Assembly (NCBI GenBank): GCA_037388465.1
Contig: JARRKE010000008.1
Coordinates: 1-55,554 of the forward strand
Source: Gammaproteobacteria bacterium
GTDB lineage: Bacteria > Pseudomonadota > Gammaproteobacteria > SpSt-1174
Length of the DNA stretch: 55,554 nucleotides
Direction: 5' to 3'
Position 1 is the first letter of the stretch; every line of letters begins with the position of its first letter. The position numbers were made by a program, and so were the translations under genes. The notes beneath the pieces are model-generated. The model saw only the letters and a list, made by a program, of their open reading frames with translations. It was not told the DNA's origin and did no database searches. Below are positions 1 to 8,302 of this stretch, one piece after another.

Positions 1-675
1 CTCAACGCCAACGCCGCCCTGGATGTGCGCCAGGCCACGCCGGTGTGGCGGGGCGGATTCAATCTGCAGAACGTGAAACTCGGCGACCTGCTGCAGGACT
101 ATGCGGGTGACCGTTATCTGTCGGGGCTCACCCAGGCCAGCGCCCAGATCAGCACGCAGGGTAACCGGATCAGCGCCCTGCGCGGCGCGTTGGGCGGCAA
201 CGTCAGTTTCAAGATCACCGACGGCAGCATTCAGGACTCCAAGCTGGCGCAGAATATCTTGACCGCCGAGGCGGTGCTCAAGGGCAAACCGGTTCCGGCC
301 GGCGGCTTCGAGCCCAGCAAATTCAGCACGCTGTCGGGCACCGGCGCCATTCAGCAGGGCGTGCTGAACAACCAGGACCTGCAGCTGCTCACCCCCGGCT
401 GGCGCGCCAAGGGAGCAGGCAAGGTGGATCTGGTCCGGAACCGGGTGGACTACGTGCTGTCCGTGGGCGAGCTCAAGCCCGACACGCGCTGGTTGCCGAT
501 CCGCATCAGCGGGCCCTTCGCCAAGCTCAACTATCAGTTGCAGCTGGACAAGATGGTGGAGCAGGCCGCCAAGCAGGAGGCCAAGAAAGCGGTGCAGAAA
601 GAGGTTGAAAAACAAAAGCAAAAACTGCAGCAGGACCTGCAGAAAGGCCTGCAGGACCTGTTCAAGCTGAAGTAA
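1..675 (+). CDS. AsmA family protein, C-terminal part (5' end outside window)
   Basis: The frame is open from base 1, so this is the tail of a longer gene. The visible ~224 residues have the AsmA C-terminal pattern: repeated short beta-strand stretches (a segment about inducing a column or ring of 'G.I.NG.L.' type, including LSGTGAIQQGVLNNQDLQLL) and a final Lys/Gln/Glu-rich helix from about residue 180 that looks like a coiled coil. AsmA-like proteins are inner-membrane-anchored periplasmic proteins linked to outer-membrane or phospholipid homeostasis. The stop is 2 bp before the next gene, so it probably heads the operon that runs through mutY. Family assignment is good; the exact member cannot be told from the fragment. 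Confidence 0.8.
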   Translation, partial: LNANAALDVRQATPVWRGGFNLQNVKLGDLLQDYAGDRYLSGLTQASAQISTQGNRISALRGALGGNVSFKITDGSIQDSKLAQNILTAEAVLKGKPVPAGGFEPSKFSTLSGTGAIQQGVLNNQDLQLLTPGWRAKGAGKVDLVRNRVDYVLSVGELKPDTRWLPIRISGPFAKLNYQLQLDKMVEQAAKQEAKKAVQKEVEKQKQKLQQDLQKGLQDLFKLK

Positions 676-677
676 CC

Positions 678-1232
678 GTGCATCGCTACCTCTGGGTTCT
701 GCTGCTCTGGCCCCTGTGGGGGCAGGCCGCCGAGGTACATACCCTGGAGGTGCATTATGTGGACGGCGCCCTCAACGTTCAGCTCGACGCCGAACTCAAC
801 GCCCGCGTCGCTGCATTGCGCAGCGTGCTGTCCGACTACCGCAACCTCTCTCTGCTCATGCCCGTGGTGCAGAACAGCAAGGTGATCGCGGGGGCGCCGC
901 CGGGTTGGACACGCGTGCACGCGGAGCTCCAGGGCTGTATCTGGATATTCTGCCGGGATCTCGATCACGTCATGGACGTGAAGCGGGACGACAACGGGCG
1001 CAGCCTGGCTAAAACCGTGCCCGGCGCGGGCGATTTCGCATCCGGCACCATTCGCTGGCATCTGCAGGCGGTCGGCAAATACCGCTCACGGCTGGTGCTG
1101 AACGCCCATCTGGTACCCGATATCTGGGTGCCGCCGCTCATCGGCCCCTACCTGATCGAACGCAAGGTACGCCATCAATTCTTTCTTGCCGTTTCGAGAC
1201 TGGAGAGGGCCGGCCGACGGGCGCAACGATGA
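678..1232 (+). CDS. Secreted SRPBCC/START-like protein (first of a tandem pair)
   Basis: 184 residues with a GTG start 2 bp after the AsmA-like stop. A hydrophobic N-terminal signal peptide ends near GQAAEVHTL. The rest resembles the polyketide cyclase/START (SRPBCC) helix-grip fold, with LSDYRNLSLLMP near the start and a conserved V-P-P-L-I-G-P block near the C-terminus. Two cysteines in CIWIFC occupy the same place as CAFFYC in the next gene and could form a disulfide. The fold suggests binding of a hydrophobic ligand in the periplasm; the ligand is unknown. It overlaps the next gene by 4 bp (ATGA), indicating translational coupling. Confidence 0.7.
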   Translation: MHRYLWVLLLWPLWGQAAEVHTLEVHYVDGALNVQLDAELNARVAALRSVLSDYRNLSLLMPVVQNSKVIAGAPPGWTRVHAELQGCIWIFCRDLDHVMDVKRDDNGRSLAKTVPGAGDFASGTIRWHLQAVGKYRSRLVLNAHLVPDIWVPPLIGPYLIERKVRHQFFLAVSRLERAGRRAQR

Positions 1233-1807
1233 GCCGCTGGCTGCTTTGTTGCCTGCTGTTGCTGCCCTTTGGGCTGTGCGCCGGCGAGCTGCGCCATCTC
1301 CAGGTTACCAGTGAAAAAGGCGAATACCGGATCGAAGCCAGGGTACGGGTGGATGCGCCGGTCGACGCCGTACGGGCCACGCTAACCGACTACCGACATC
1401 TTTCGGATATCAATCCGGATATCCGCGAAAGCCGCGTGCTGCCGTCGCCCGCACCGGGCGTGACCCGCGTGCAGACCCTGGTGCATGCTTGCGCCTTTTT
1501 CTATTGTGTCGACATGAAACGCATCGAGGACGTACAGCAACTGCCGGGCGGCAGTCTGGTCAGCACCATGGTACCGGACCATACCAGCTTCAAGTCGGGA
1601 CAGACCTTTTGGGGGCTGCGCCCCCTCGGAACCCAGACCGATGTGACCTACCGGGCCAGCATGCGCCCGGCGTTCTGGATTCCGCCCCTGATCGGGCCGG
1701 CGGTGGTGCGCAGCAACCTGCGCCGCGAGATGCGGGAAAGCTTCGAGCGGCTGGAGTCCATCGCCCGGGCGCGAGCCGAAGGCGCGCAGGGAGGCGGCGA
1801 TGAATGA
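1229..1807 (+). CDS. Secreted SRPBCC/START-like protein (second of a tandem pair)
   Basis: 192 residues, starting inside the stop of its upstream paralog. It shares with that gene the signal peptide (cleavage probably after LPFGLCAG), a LTDYRHLSDINP motif aligning with LSDYRNLSLLMP, the CxxxxC pair (CAFFYC) and a W-I-P-P-L-I-G-P block near the C-terminus. The pair therefore arose by duplication. The 3' end overlaps mutY by 8 bp. No enzymatic motif is visible. Function is not assigned beyond a probable periplasmic lipid or other hydrophobic ligand-binding fold. Confidence 0.7.
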   Translation: MSRWLLCCLLLLPFGLCAGELRHLQVTSEKGEYRIEARVRVDAPVDAVRATLTDYRHLSDINPDIRESRVLPSPAPGVTRVQTLVHACAFFYCVDMKRIEDVQQLPGGSLVSTMVPDHTSFKSGQTFWGLRPLGTQTDVTYRASMRPAFWIPPLIGPAVVRSNLRREMRESFERLESIARARAEGAQGGGDE

Positions 1808-2843
1808 ATTCGCCGCCCGCGTACTGGCCTGGTTCGCCGGCCACGGACGCCACGACCTGCCCTGGCAGCATCCGGCCACGCCTTACCGGGTCTGGATATC
1901 CGAGGTCATGCTGCAGCAGACCCAGGTCGCGACGGTCATTCCTTATTTCGAGCGCTTCATGGCGGCGTTTCCGGACGTACCTGCCCTTGCGGGCGCCGGG
2001 CAGGACGACGTGCTGGGCCATTGGAGCGGTCTGGGCTATTACGCGCGGGGCCGTAACCTGCACAAGGCCGCGCAGGAGATGGTGGCGCATCACGGCGGCG
2101 AACTGCCGGCCGACCTGGAGGCGCTCACCGACCTGCCAGGCATCGGCCGTTCCACCGCCGGGGCGATCCTGTCGCTGGGTTTTGGCATCCGCGCGCCCAT
2201 CCTGGACGGCAACGTCAAGCGCGTGCTGGCGCGCTACCACGCCATGGCGGGCTGGGCCGGGCAGGCGGGTGTCCTGCGGCGCTTGTGGGAGCTGGCCGAG
2301 AACCACACACCGCATGAACAGGTGGGCGAGTACACCCAGGCCATGATGGATCTCGGCGCCACCTGCTGCACACGCACCAGGCCGCGCTGCGACGAATGTC
2401 CCCTGCAGTCCGATTGCCAGGCCTTTCAGGCCGGCCAGACCGCCGCCTTCCCCGCACCGCGTCCGCGCCGCCGCCTGCCCGAGCGCGAGACGGTGATGCT
2501 GGTGGTGCGCAATCCAGAGGGGGAGACGCTGCTGGAGCGCCGCCCGCCGAGCGGGCTGTGGGGCGGGTTGTGGAGCCTGCCCGAAGTGGCCAGGGAAGCC
2601 GAGATCGATGCCTGGTGCCGCAAGGAACTGGGCTGCAGCCCGCAGGCCAGTGAGGCACTGGCGGCCTTCACGCACACCTTCACCCATTTCCGTCTCACCA
2701 TCCGGCCGGTGGCCGTACAGGTGAATAACCCTGCCGCCAGTGTGATGGAAGGGGCGGGGCGGGTCTGGTATAACACCGGTTCTCCCGCGCCGGGCGGCTT
2801 CCCCAGGCCCGTAGCGACCCTGTTGAAAGCACACACGAGTTGA
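1800..2843 (+). CDS. mutY: A/G-specific adenine glycosylase MutY
   Basis: 347 residues, the usual length for the family (E. coli 350). It removes adenine mispaired with 8-oxoguanine or guanine in base-excision repair. Catalytic Glu35 lies in EVMLQQTQV. The helix-hairpin-helix [13 protein letters not shown] (112-124) is followed by catalytic Asp136 in LDGNV. Cys190, 197, 200 and 206 give the C-X6-C-X2-C-X5-C [4Fe-4S] ligand spacing. The C-terminal third is the NUDIX-like 8-oxoG recognition domain, with WGGLWSLPE. It is coupled to the upstream SRPBCC gene by overlap and followed 11 bp later by yggX, a conserved pairing in gammaproteobacteria. Confidence 0.97.
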   Translation: MNEFAARVLAWFAGHGRHDLPWQHPATPYRVWISEVMLQQTQVATVIPYFERFMAAFPDVPALAGAGQDDVLGHWSGLGYYARGRNLHKAAQEMVAHHGGELPADLEALTDLPGIGRSTAGAILSLGFGIRAPILDGNVKRVLARYHAMAGWAGQAGVLRRLWELAENHTPHEQVGEYTQAMMDLGATCCTRTRPRCDECPLQSDCQAFQAGQTAAFPAPRPRRRLPERETVMLVVRNPEGETLLERRPPSGLWGGLWSLPEVAREAEIDAWCRKELGCSPQASEALAAFTHTFTHFRLTIRPVAVQVNNPAASVMEGAGRVWYNTGSPAPGGFPRPVATLLKAHTS

Positions 2844-2854
2844 GGAATCTTGGA

Positions 2855-3124
2855 ATGGCACGAATGGTGAACTGCGTGCTCCTGGGCAAAGAGGCCGAGG
2901 GCTTGGACTTACCCCCCTACCCGGGCGAGCTCGGCAAGCGCATCTTCGAGAACGTCTCCAAGGAAGCTTGGCAGATGTGGCTCAAGCACCAGACCATGCT
3001 GATCAACGAATATCGCCTCACCCCGGTGGACCCCAAGGCCCGCAAGTTCCTGGAAGAGGAAATGGAGAAATTCTTCTTCAGTGGCGGCTCCACCAAGCCT
3101 GAAGGCTTTGTGCCGCAGTCCTGA
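2855..3124 (+). CDS. yggX: Probable Fe(2+)-trafficking protein YggX
   Basis: 89 residues. YggX proteins protect Fe-S clusters from oxidative damage and are proposed to handle labile iron. The family hallmarks are present: a cysteine at position 7 (MARMVNC), the invariant block [13 protein letters not shown] followed by [10 protein letters not shown], and the closing E-G-F-x-P. The ATG at 2855 is preferred over an in-frame TTG 15 bp upstream because it puts the cysteine at the family position and has GAGG 9 bp upstream. The coupling to mutY joins oxidative DNA repair with iron protection. The next features are a tRNA and a terminator, so the unit ends here. Confidence 0.95.
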   Translation: MARMVNCVLLGKEAEGLDLPPYPGELGKRIFENVSKEAWQMWLKHQTMLINEYRLTPVDPKARKFLEEEMEKFFFSGGSTKPEGFVPQS

Positions 3125-3172
3125 GGACTTGACGGCAACGGGTAAAAACCGCTTTAATCCCGCCCTCATTTT

Positions 3173-3248
3173 GGCCAGGTAGCTCAGTTGGTAGAGCAGG
3201 GGATTGAAAATCCCCGTGTCGGCAGTTCGATTCTGTCCCTGGCCACCA
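3173..3248 (+). tRNA. tRNA-Phe (anticodon GAA)
   Basis: 76-nt cloverleaf. Acceptor stem GGCCAGG pairs with CCTGGCC, the D-arm is GCTCAGTTGGTAGAGC, the anticodon stem GGGGA/TCCCC encloses loop TTGAAAA with GAA at its centre, and the T-arm contains GTTCGATTC. The 3' CCA is genomically encoded. It lies 48 bp after yggX and just before a strong terminator. No duplicate of the tRNA 3' end was seen nearby, so there is no sign of an integrated element. Confidence 0.98.
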
Positions 3249-3254
3249 TCCGAA

Positions 3255-3298
3255 CCAATAAAAAAGGCCGACGGTATTCCGTCGGCCTTTTTTATTGG
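3255..3298. terminator. Strong bidirectional intrinsic terminator after tRNA-Phe
   Basis: Perfect 20-bp inverted repeat (3255-3274 with 3279-3298) around a TATT loop. The core GGCCGACGG/CCGTCGGCC is flanked by six A on the left and six T on the right, so it forms an intrinsic terminator in either direction. It closes the mutY-yggX-tRNA unit. Confidence 0.93.
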
Positions 3299-3547
3299 TG
3301 TGGCCCGGCAGAAATAGGCCATGCGGACCAATTTGGTATTTGTTTTTGTTATGGATTGCCGGCCCTAACAGTTTGATTTGATGGTAGATTCCTAGGGGTT
3401 TTTTTAATTTGTGAACGCCGTCACAAAAGATACCGAAAAAGTAGTGTGACAATCGCGTTTGCATTTTAAGCCGGATTTCAATGACGATATCGGGCCGCGG
3501 ACCCAGGTGAGACACCGGGTCGCATAACAAGAGACGGGGGCCCCGCC
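3299..3547 (+). other. Intergenic region upstream of the diguanylate cyclase
   Basis: About 250 bases without a convincing gene. The first half is AT-richer than its surroundings and probably carries the promoter for the GGDEF gene, but I cannot single out a clear -35/-10 pair. A purine-rich run (GAGACGGGGG) ends about 8 bp before the TTG start and may be the ribosome site. Confidence 0.4.
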
Positions 3548-4966
3548 TTGAACGGACGCCGTGGGGAATATGCTGAGCTGACGCTCAACGACATCAACCT
3601 GTTGCACGCCCGGCCGTTCAAGGCCGAGATACGTGCGACATGGACTGTCATGGCCCTGTTGCTACTGGGCTTTGTGATCGCCATTCCCTTTGCCGCGGAG
3701 CAGTGGCCGGAATCCAATCTGTTGTACGCCGGCGCCGGCATCGCGGCCTTCGCGGAAATCACCACCGGTCTTCTGCTGCTTACGCAAGCACTGTTGCTGC
3801 GCCACGATCCGGGTCTGGCGCTGGGGCTTGGGTATCTGCTCGGCGGCATGGTGATCGTGGTCAATCTGCTGTGCGTGCAGGACGTGGCCACCCGGTTGTG
3901 GCTGTTCAGGTTCTGGCACGGCGTGTTCGTGCTGGGCGTCTTTGTGTACGCGCTGATGAACGCCTATGGCAGCGGGCTGTTCAAACGCAACGGCTTCTGG
4001 GTCCGGGCGCGTCTCGCCATCGGCGGCGGGTTGCTGCTTATCGTCCTGCTGGCCCTGTATCTCGTCTACCGGCCGTTTCCTCTGCCCGTGATCCTGCGGG
4101 ATGTCGACTACGCCACTCCGCCTAACCTATGGGTCAACGGCGTTCAGTTCGTGGCGATGGTTATCGCGTGGGTGGCGCTGGTCACCGCGCGGCGCAAGAC
4201 GGTTCTTTCGATCTGGATGGCGGTTGTGGCCTGCGCGGTGGCCATCGATATCGTGTTGTTCGTGCTGGGCGGCAAGCTGTTCAGTGCTGGCCTGTACATC
4301 TCCAAGCTGAACAATTTCATCGCGGGCACCCTGATCTTCGGCATGATCTTTTACCGTTTCGTGCGCATTCAGACCGAACTGCTCAAGCACCGGGTCTGGC
4401 TGGTGCGCGCCAATCGCCGGCTGGCCCGGCTGGCGTTGACCGATACGCTGACCTGCCTCCCCAACCGGGCTGCCCTGGATCAATACCTGGAGCATGCATT
4501 GGCCCGCGCCAGTCGCGAAGAAACCCTGCTGGCCGTTTGCGTAATCGACCTGGACGATTTCAAGCCGGTGAACGACCGCCATGGCCATGAAATGGGGGAC
4601 CGGTTGCTCGGCTCCTTCGCCAAGCGCTTGTCCAGCCTGCTGCGCAAGGGCGAGTACTTCGCCCGCCTGGGCGGCGACGAGTTCGTGCTGGTGCTGGAGG
4701 ACTTGCACGGAATGGAACAGCTCCCGGCGGTGCTGAAAAGAATCACCGCTGCGCTGGCCGAGCCCTTCGAGCTTTCGGAGGATATCGCAATCACCGTCCA
4801 CGCCAGTATCGGCGTATCGGTGTATCCGTACATCGATAGCGGACGCGATCTGCTGCGCGTCGCGGACCAGGCGCTTTACCGCTCCAAGGAAGGCAAGGTG
4901 GCCAGGGAGCAGAGCTGGGTGATCCACAGCGCGGAGATTGCCGAACAACAACCCCTGTTCGGCTAG
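3548..4966 (+). CDS. Membrane-bound diguanylate cyclase (MASE-like sensor plus GGDEF)
   Basis: 472 residues from a TTG start; no in-frame ATG lies near. About eight hydrophobic helices fill residues 30-275, a MASE-type integral membrane sensor module (MASE4-like by shape, not proven). A GGDEF domain follows. The active-site loop GGDEF is intact at about 375-379 within ARLGGDEFVLVLED, so c-di-GMP synthesis is expected. The inhibitory I-site position upstream reads RKGE rather than RxxD, which may weaken product inhibition. No EAL domain is present. It is monocistronic, convergent with the SCO1 gene, and the sensed signal is unknown. Confidence 0.9.
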   Translation: MNGRRGEYAELTLNDINLLHARPFKAEIRATWTVMALLLLGFVIAIPFAAEQWPESNLLYAGAGIAAFAEITTGLLLLTQALLLRHDPGLALGLGYLLGGMVIVVNLLCVQDVATRLWLFRFWHGVFVLGVFVYALMNAYGSGLFKRNGFWVRARLAIGGGLLLIVLLALYLVYRPFPLPVILRDVDYATPPNLWVNGVQFVAMVIAWVALVTARRKTVLSIWMAVVACAVAIDIVLFVLGGKLFSAGLYISKLNNFIAGTLIFGMIFYRFVRIQTELLKHRVWLVRANRRLARLALTDTLTCLPNRAALDQYLEHALARASREETLLAVCVIDLDDFKPVNDRHGHEMGDRLLGSFAKRLSSLLRKGEYFARLGGDEFVLVLEDLHGMEQLPAVLKRITAALAEPFELSEDIAITVHASIGVSVYPYIDSGRDLLRVADQALYRSKEGKVAREQSWVIHSAEIAEQQPLFG

Positions 4967-4998
4967 TGCGATGCCGCCGGCGTTTCGGCAGCCGACTT

Positions 4999-5637
4999 TC
5001 AGGAAGACGATTTCCCGATGGTTTCCCCGATGAGACGGCGCAGGTCGTGGGTGATCTTCGCCTGCTGATCGTTGTGGCGGATCATGAGCCGAGGTTTACC
5101 CTCGGGACCGAACACGAATACCGCGCTGCTGTGGGTGACCTCGTAGTCACCCTTGGCGTCGGGTTTGCCGTAGCTGTAGGTGACGCGATAGCGCTTGGTG
5201 AGCTCGCGCAGCATGTCGTTGTCGCCGCGCAGGCCGACGAATTCGGGACCGAAGTATTTCACGTAGCGATGCAGTACCGGCACCGTGTCGCGTTTGGGGT
5301 CCACGCTGACGAACAGGACGCGCACGTCGTTCATTTCGGGCCCGAGCTGCTTGAGCGCCAGGGAGAGTTTGCCCAGCGTCATGGGGCAGATGTCCGGGCA
5401 ATGGGTGTAGCCGAAATACAGCAGGGCGATCTTGCCGTGGTAATTGCTGGCGCGCACCGGTTTGCCTTCGTCGTTGGTGAATTTGAAATGCAGCGTGGGC
5501 ATGAGCCCATTGATGTCCGTCAGCTGCCAGGGTTTCCCACGGTCGCAGGCCGTCAGGTACAAGGTCCCCGCGAACAGGATGGGCAGGACGGTCAACAGTT
5601 GCAGGATGAAGCGGCGTAGCGGTCGGTTCCGGGACAT
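4999..5637 (-). CDS. sco1: SCO1/SenC family copper chaperone for cytochrome oxidase
   Basis: 212 residues with a thioredoxin fold. The copper-binding CxxxC is Cys80/Cys84 in THCPDICP, and the third ligand is the His of VTHSSAVFVF near residue 170. The N-terminus ends in a lipobox (LTAC, Cys31), so it is probably a lipoprotein held at the periplasmic face of the membrane. SCO proteins deliver copper to, or reduce, the CuA site of cytochrome c oxidase subunit II. It sits 16 bp downstream of a CtaG-type gene in the same orientation. The oxidase genes themselves are 26 kb away, at 31-36 kb. Confidence 0.93.
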   Translation of the reverse strand: MSRNRPLRRFILQLLTVLPILFAGTLYLTACDRGKPWQLTDINGLMPTLHFKFTNDEGKPVRASNYHGKIALLYFGYTHCPDICPMTLGKLSLALKQLGPEMNDVRVLFVSVDPKRDTVPVLHRYVKYFGPEFVGLRGDNDMLRELTKRYRVTYSYGKPDAKGDYEVTHSSAVFVFGPEGKPRLMIRHNDQQAKITHDLRRLIGETIGKSSS

Positions 5638-5653
5638 GCAATTCCTCTGGTGT

Positions 5654-6511
5654 TTATTCGTTTATTTCCAGCGCGGCCGTTCGTCGGTGGGACGGGCGTG
5701 ACAGCAGGATGCGGCGCAGCAGCACCAGGGCGCCCAGCACACTCATCATGCTCGCTGGTATCCAGGTGATGAGCCCGCCGAGTTCCTGATCCGTCATCGG
5801 TGCGATCGGCCAGGCCCGGCCGCAGACGCTGTAGACATCGTACAGTACGTGATTACTCAACCCGATATAGGCGCCGATGGCGATCTGCGGCAGCATCACC
5901 CCCCACAGCATGAGCAAACGGGTGCCGTAGCCGGGTGTATAGGGCTCGCCGCCGGGCGCGAGGATCAGCCACCAGAACAGCAGGCCGTCGATCACCATGC
6001 TCCAGTTCATGGCCTTGTAGCGCGGTTCGGAGAGCATGGCCTGGAAGTGCACCTCAGGCAGCAGCCAGAAGGCGATCAGCCCAACGAACAGCAGGCTCGC
6101 CACCAGCGGATGCTGCACGATGCGATAAAGCAGCCGCACACCGGGAATCGCCCAGATCGCCCGCAGTCCGGCCTTCATCCAGGCCGGTGCGCCGCGGGCG
6201 AGAATCGCGCCGGGCGCCGACAATGCGATCAGAAATGGTCCGGCGTGGTGCAGCACTAGGTGCTGCAGGCGGTGCACCCAGAACATATGCTGAGAGAGGT
6301 AGTCCAGATAGGACTGCAAAAAGAGGTAGATTCCCACCAGCCCCAGCAGGAAGGCGGCGGCGCGCCAGGGGTTGACCGCTTCGCCGGCACGGCGCATGCG
6401 CCACAGCCCGCCTACATAGACCGCCACCGTGACCGAGCAGGTCAGCAGCACCGTGAGAGAAAACTCCCACGGGGTGAGAAAGCTGATGATATGGTTCAGT
6501 TCCGCATTCAT
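5654..6511 (-). CDS. caa3-type CtaG cytochrome c oxidase assembly factor
   Basis: 285-residue polytopic membrane protein with about seven hydrophobic helices. It carries His-rich segments typical of the caa3_CtaG (Bacillus CtaG-like) family, including FWVHRLQHLVLHHAGPF and WLLPEVHF. This family is unrelated to Cox11 despite the shared name ctaG, and supports assembly of the copper centre in caa3-type oxidases. It starts the two-gene operon that continues into SCO1. Its presence agrees with the cytochrome c-fused subunit II encoded later in the window. Confidence 0.87.
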   Translation of the reverse strand: MNAELNHIISFLTPWEFSLTVLLTCSVTVAVYVGGLWRMRRAGEAVNPWRAAAFLLGLVGIYLFLQSYLDYLSQHMFWVHRLQHLVLHHAGPFLIALSAPGAILARGAPAWMKAGLRAIWAIPGVRLLYRIVQHPLVASLLFVGLIAFWLLPEVHFQAMLSEPRYKAMNWSMVIDGLLFWWLILAPGGEPYTPGYGTRLLMLWGVMLPQIAIGAYIGLSNHVLYDVYSVCGRAWPIAPMTDQELGGLITWIPASMMSVLGALVLLRRILLSRPSHRRTAALEINE

Positions 6512-6630
6512 GGGGCGGCCTTCGAGCTATGACAACTCACGCCGCATGGGCTGTCAATGTACGCCGGTTGCACCCGGGATGGCCGGACCGGCAATGCCGC
6601 GGACTCACAACTTCATTAAGGAGATCGTTT

Positions 6631-6936
6631 ATGTATGTCGTCGCCAATCGCGTGCCCGTCGCCGAAGGCTGGGAACAGGACTTCGAGACGCGGTTCCGCA
6701 ACCGGGCCGGCCAGGTGGACAAGCAGCCGGGGTTCGTGCGCATGGAGATCCTCAAGCCCCAAACGCCGGATACGCCGTGGGTGGTGCTCACCCACTGGGA
6801 AAGCGAACAGGCCTTCAGGAACTGGGTCGGCAGCGAGGACTTCAAGCTGGCTCACAGCAATCCTATGCCGAAGGAGGCCTTTTCGGGCGAAGGGGCGCTG
6901 GAGCAGCACGAGGTGGTGATCCTCGCCGAGCGGTGA
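6631..6936 (+). CDS. ABM-fold (antibiotic biosynthesis monooxygenase-like) protein
   Basis: 101 residues in the dimeric alpha-beta-barrel family that also contains HmoA/IsdG-type heme-degrading monooxygenases. The pattern is seen in YVVANRVPV at the N-terminus, PGFVRMEIL in the middle, and VVLTHWESEQAFRNWVGSEDF towards the end. The ATG at 6631 is chosen because AAGGAG lies 7 bp upstream; the frame is open further 5' but without a start signal. Substrate is unknown. Its N-W-G/S-type features alone do not prove heme degradation. It is divergent from the CtaG gene and convergent with cysQ. Confidence 0.8.
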   Translation: MYVVANRVPVAEGWEQDFETRFRNRAGQVDKQPGFVRMEILKPQTPDTPWVVLTHWESEQAFRNWVGSEDFKLAHSNPMPKEAFSGEGALEQHEVVILAER

Positions 6937-6951
6937 GCCGGGCGCGGTGGG

Positions 6952-7755
6952 TTACAGCAGCTGGGACCAGTCCCGCGAGTCGCGCCCGAACACGAAGAAG
7001 TGCGGATTGAGCAGCGAGTCCTTGGTGTTGTAGCGCAGCGGGTGCATTTCCGTGTCGGTGACCTGGCCGCCGGCCTCCACCACCACGCATTGGGCGGCGG
7101 CGGTATCCCATTCCGAGGTCAGGCCGAGGCGGGCATACAGGTCCGCCTTGCCTTCGGCCACCAGGCAGGATTTGAGGGCGCTGCCCATGCTGATCAGCTG
7201 GTGCTCGCCGACGCGGTGCAGGAAGGCCTGCAGTCGTTCGCTGACATGAGAACGGCTGCCCGCGATGACGGGTTTGCGTTTGCCCAGGGCGCGGGCCTGG
7301 ATGGGATGTGAACCCTGGGCGTCTTCCTTGACGGCCCCCTGACCCTGCACGGCGTGATAGCCGACCTCCATCGCCGGTGCGTAAACGACGCCGAGGACGG
7401 GAACGTGATCGTGGATCAGGGCGATGTTGACGGTGAATTCGCCGTTGCGCTTGATGAATTCGCGCGTACCGTCCAGCGGGTCGATCAGCCAGTAGGTCTG
7501 CCAGCCGGCACGGACCTCGAAGGGAAGCGATTCAGATTCCTCGGACAGGACCGGGTAATCCGGCGTGAGGTCGGCCAATCCCGCGGTGATGGTGCGATGG
7601 GCGGCGAGGTCGGCCGTGGTCAACGGCGTGTTGTCGTCCTTGCGGGTGACCTCGAAGCCTTGTTCGTAGACTTCCATGATGGCCTCGCCGGCCTTGTGTG
7701 CCAGGTGCAGGGCTGCGTTGCGCAGGCGGTCGAGTGTGTCGGCGTCTGGGGTCAT
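6952..7755 (-). CDS. cysQ: 3'(2'),5'-bisphosphate nucleotidase CysQ
   Basis: 267 residues of the inositol monophosphatase-like superfamily. The metal-binding motif WLIDPLDGTREFI and the C-terminal motif SEWDTAAAQ are both present, as is an upstream acidic site in SEES. CysQ hydrolyses 3'-phosphoadenosine 5'-phosphate released by sulfate assimilation. The start codon overlaps the nudE stop by 4 bp, a nudE-cysQ coupling common in gammaproteobacteria. Confidence 0.95.
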   Translation of the reverse strand: MTPDADTLDRLRNAALHLAHKAGEAIMEVYEQGFEVTRKDDNTPLTTADLAAHRTITAGLADLTPDYPVLSEESESLPFEVRAGWQTYWLIDPLDGTREFIKRNGEFTVNIALIHDHVPVLGVVYAPAMEVGYHAVQGQGAVKEDAQGSHPIQARALGKRKPVIAGSRSHVSERLQAFLHRVGEHQLISMGSALKSCLVAEGKADLYARLGLTSEWDTAAAQCVVVEAGGQVTDTEMHPLRYNTKDSLLNPHFFVFGRDSRDWSQLL

Positions 7756-8300
7756 GAACGGTTTCTCAGGTAGTCGCGGGCCAGATACAGCGCGGCGATG
7801 GACCGCGCCTCGGTAAAGTCCTCGCGGGCGAACAGCCGGTCCAGGGCATCCACTTTCCAGGGCAGCACCTCGAGCTCTTCCGGTTCATCGCCCGGCAGGC
7901 GGTCGGGGTAGAGGTCCTGCGCAATGATGATCTGGGTGTGATGTCCCAGGTAGCCCGGCGCCAGCGTCAGGCCGGTCAGGTGGTGCAGGTCGCGCGCGCC
8001 GTAGCCCACTTCCTCGCGCAGTTCGCGGTTGGCGGCCAGTATCAAGTCCTCGTCATTCTCCACACGGCCCTTGGGCAGGCCGAGCTCGTAGCGCTCCGTG
8101 CCGGCGGCGTATTCGCGGATCAGCAGCACCGTGTCGGGATCGATAAAGGGCACGATCAGCACCGCGCCGTTGCCGGCGCTGCGCAACCGCTCGTAGCGGG
8201 TACGCACGCCGTTGGAGAATTCGAGGTCGAGTTCCTCGATGCAGAACAAGCGGCTTTCGGCAATGACCTGCGTGGTGAGGATGCGGGGCTTGCGCGCCAT
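7752..8300 (-). CDS. nudE: ADP compounds hydrolase NudE (Nudix)
   Basis: 182 residues. A complete Nudix box runs from GLPKGRVENDEDLI through REL to REEVGYGA, matching GX5EX7REUXEEXGU. NudE-type enzymes hydrolyse ADP-ribose, NADH and Ap3A-like ADP compounds. It starts 2 bp after the stop of an unknown secreted protein gene and overlaps cysQ by 4 bp, giving a three-gene minus-strand operon. Confidence 0.93.
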   Translation of the reverse strand: MARKPRILTTQVIAESRLFCIEELDLEFSNGVRTRYERLRSAGNGAVLIVPFIDPDTVLLIREYAAGTERYELGLPKGRVENDEDLILAANRELREEVGYGARDLHHLTGLTLAPGYLGHHTQIIIAQDLYPDRLPGDEPEELEVLPWKVDALDRLFAREDFTEARSIAALYLARDYLRNRS

Positions 8301-8302
8301 GT

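Noticed and set aside
3173-3300. Genomic island attachment at tRNA-Phe
   Set aside because: No integrase and no repeat of the tRNA 3' end follow; the downstream DNA is a terminator and core genes.
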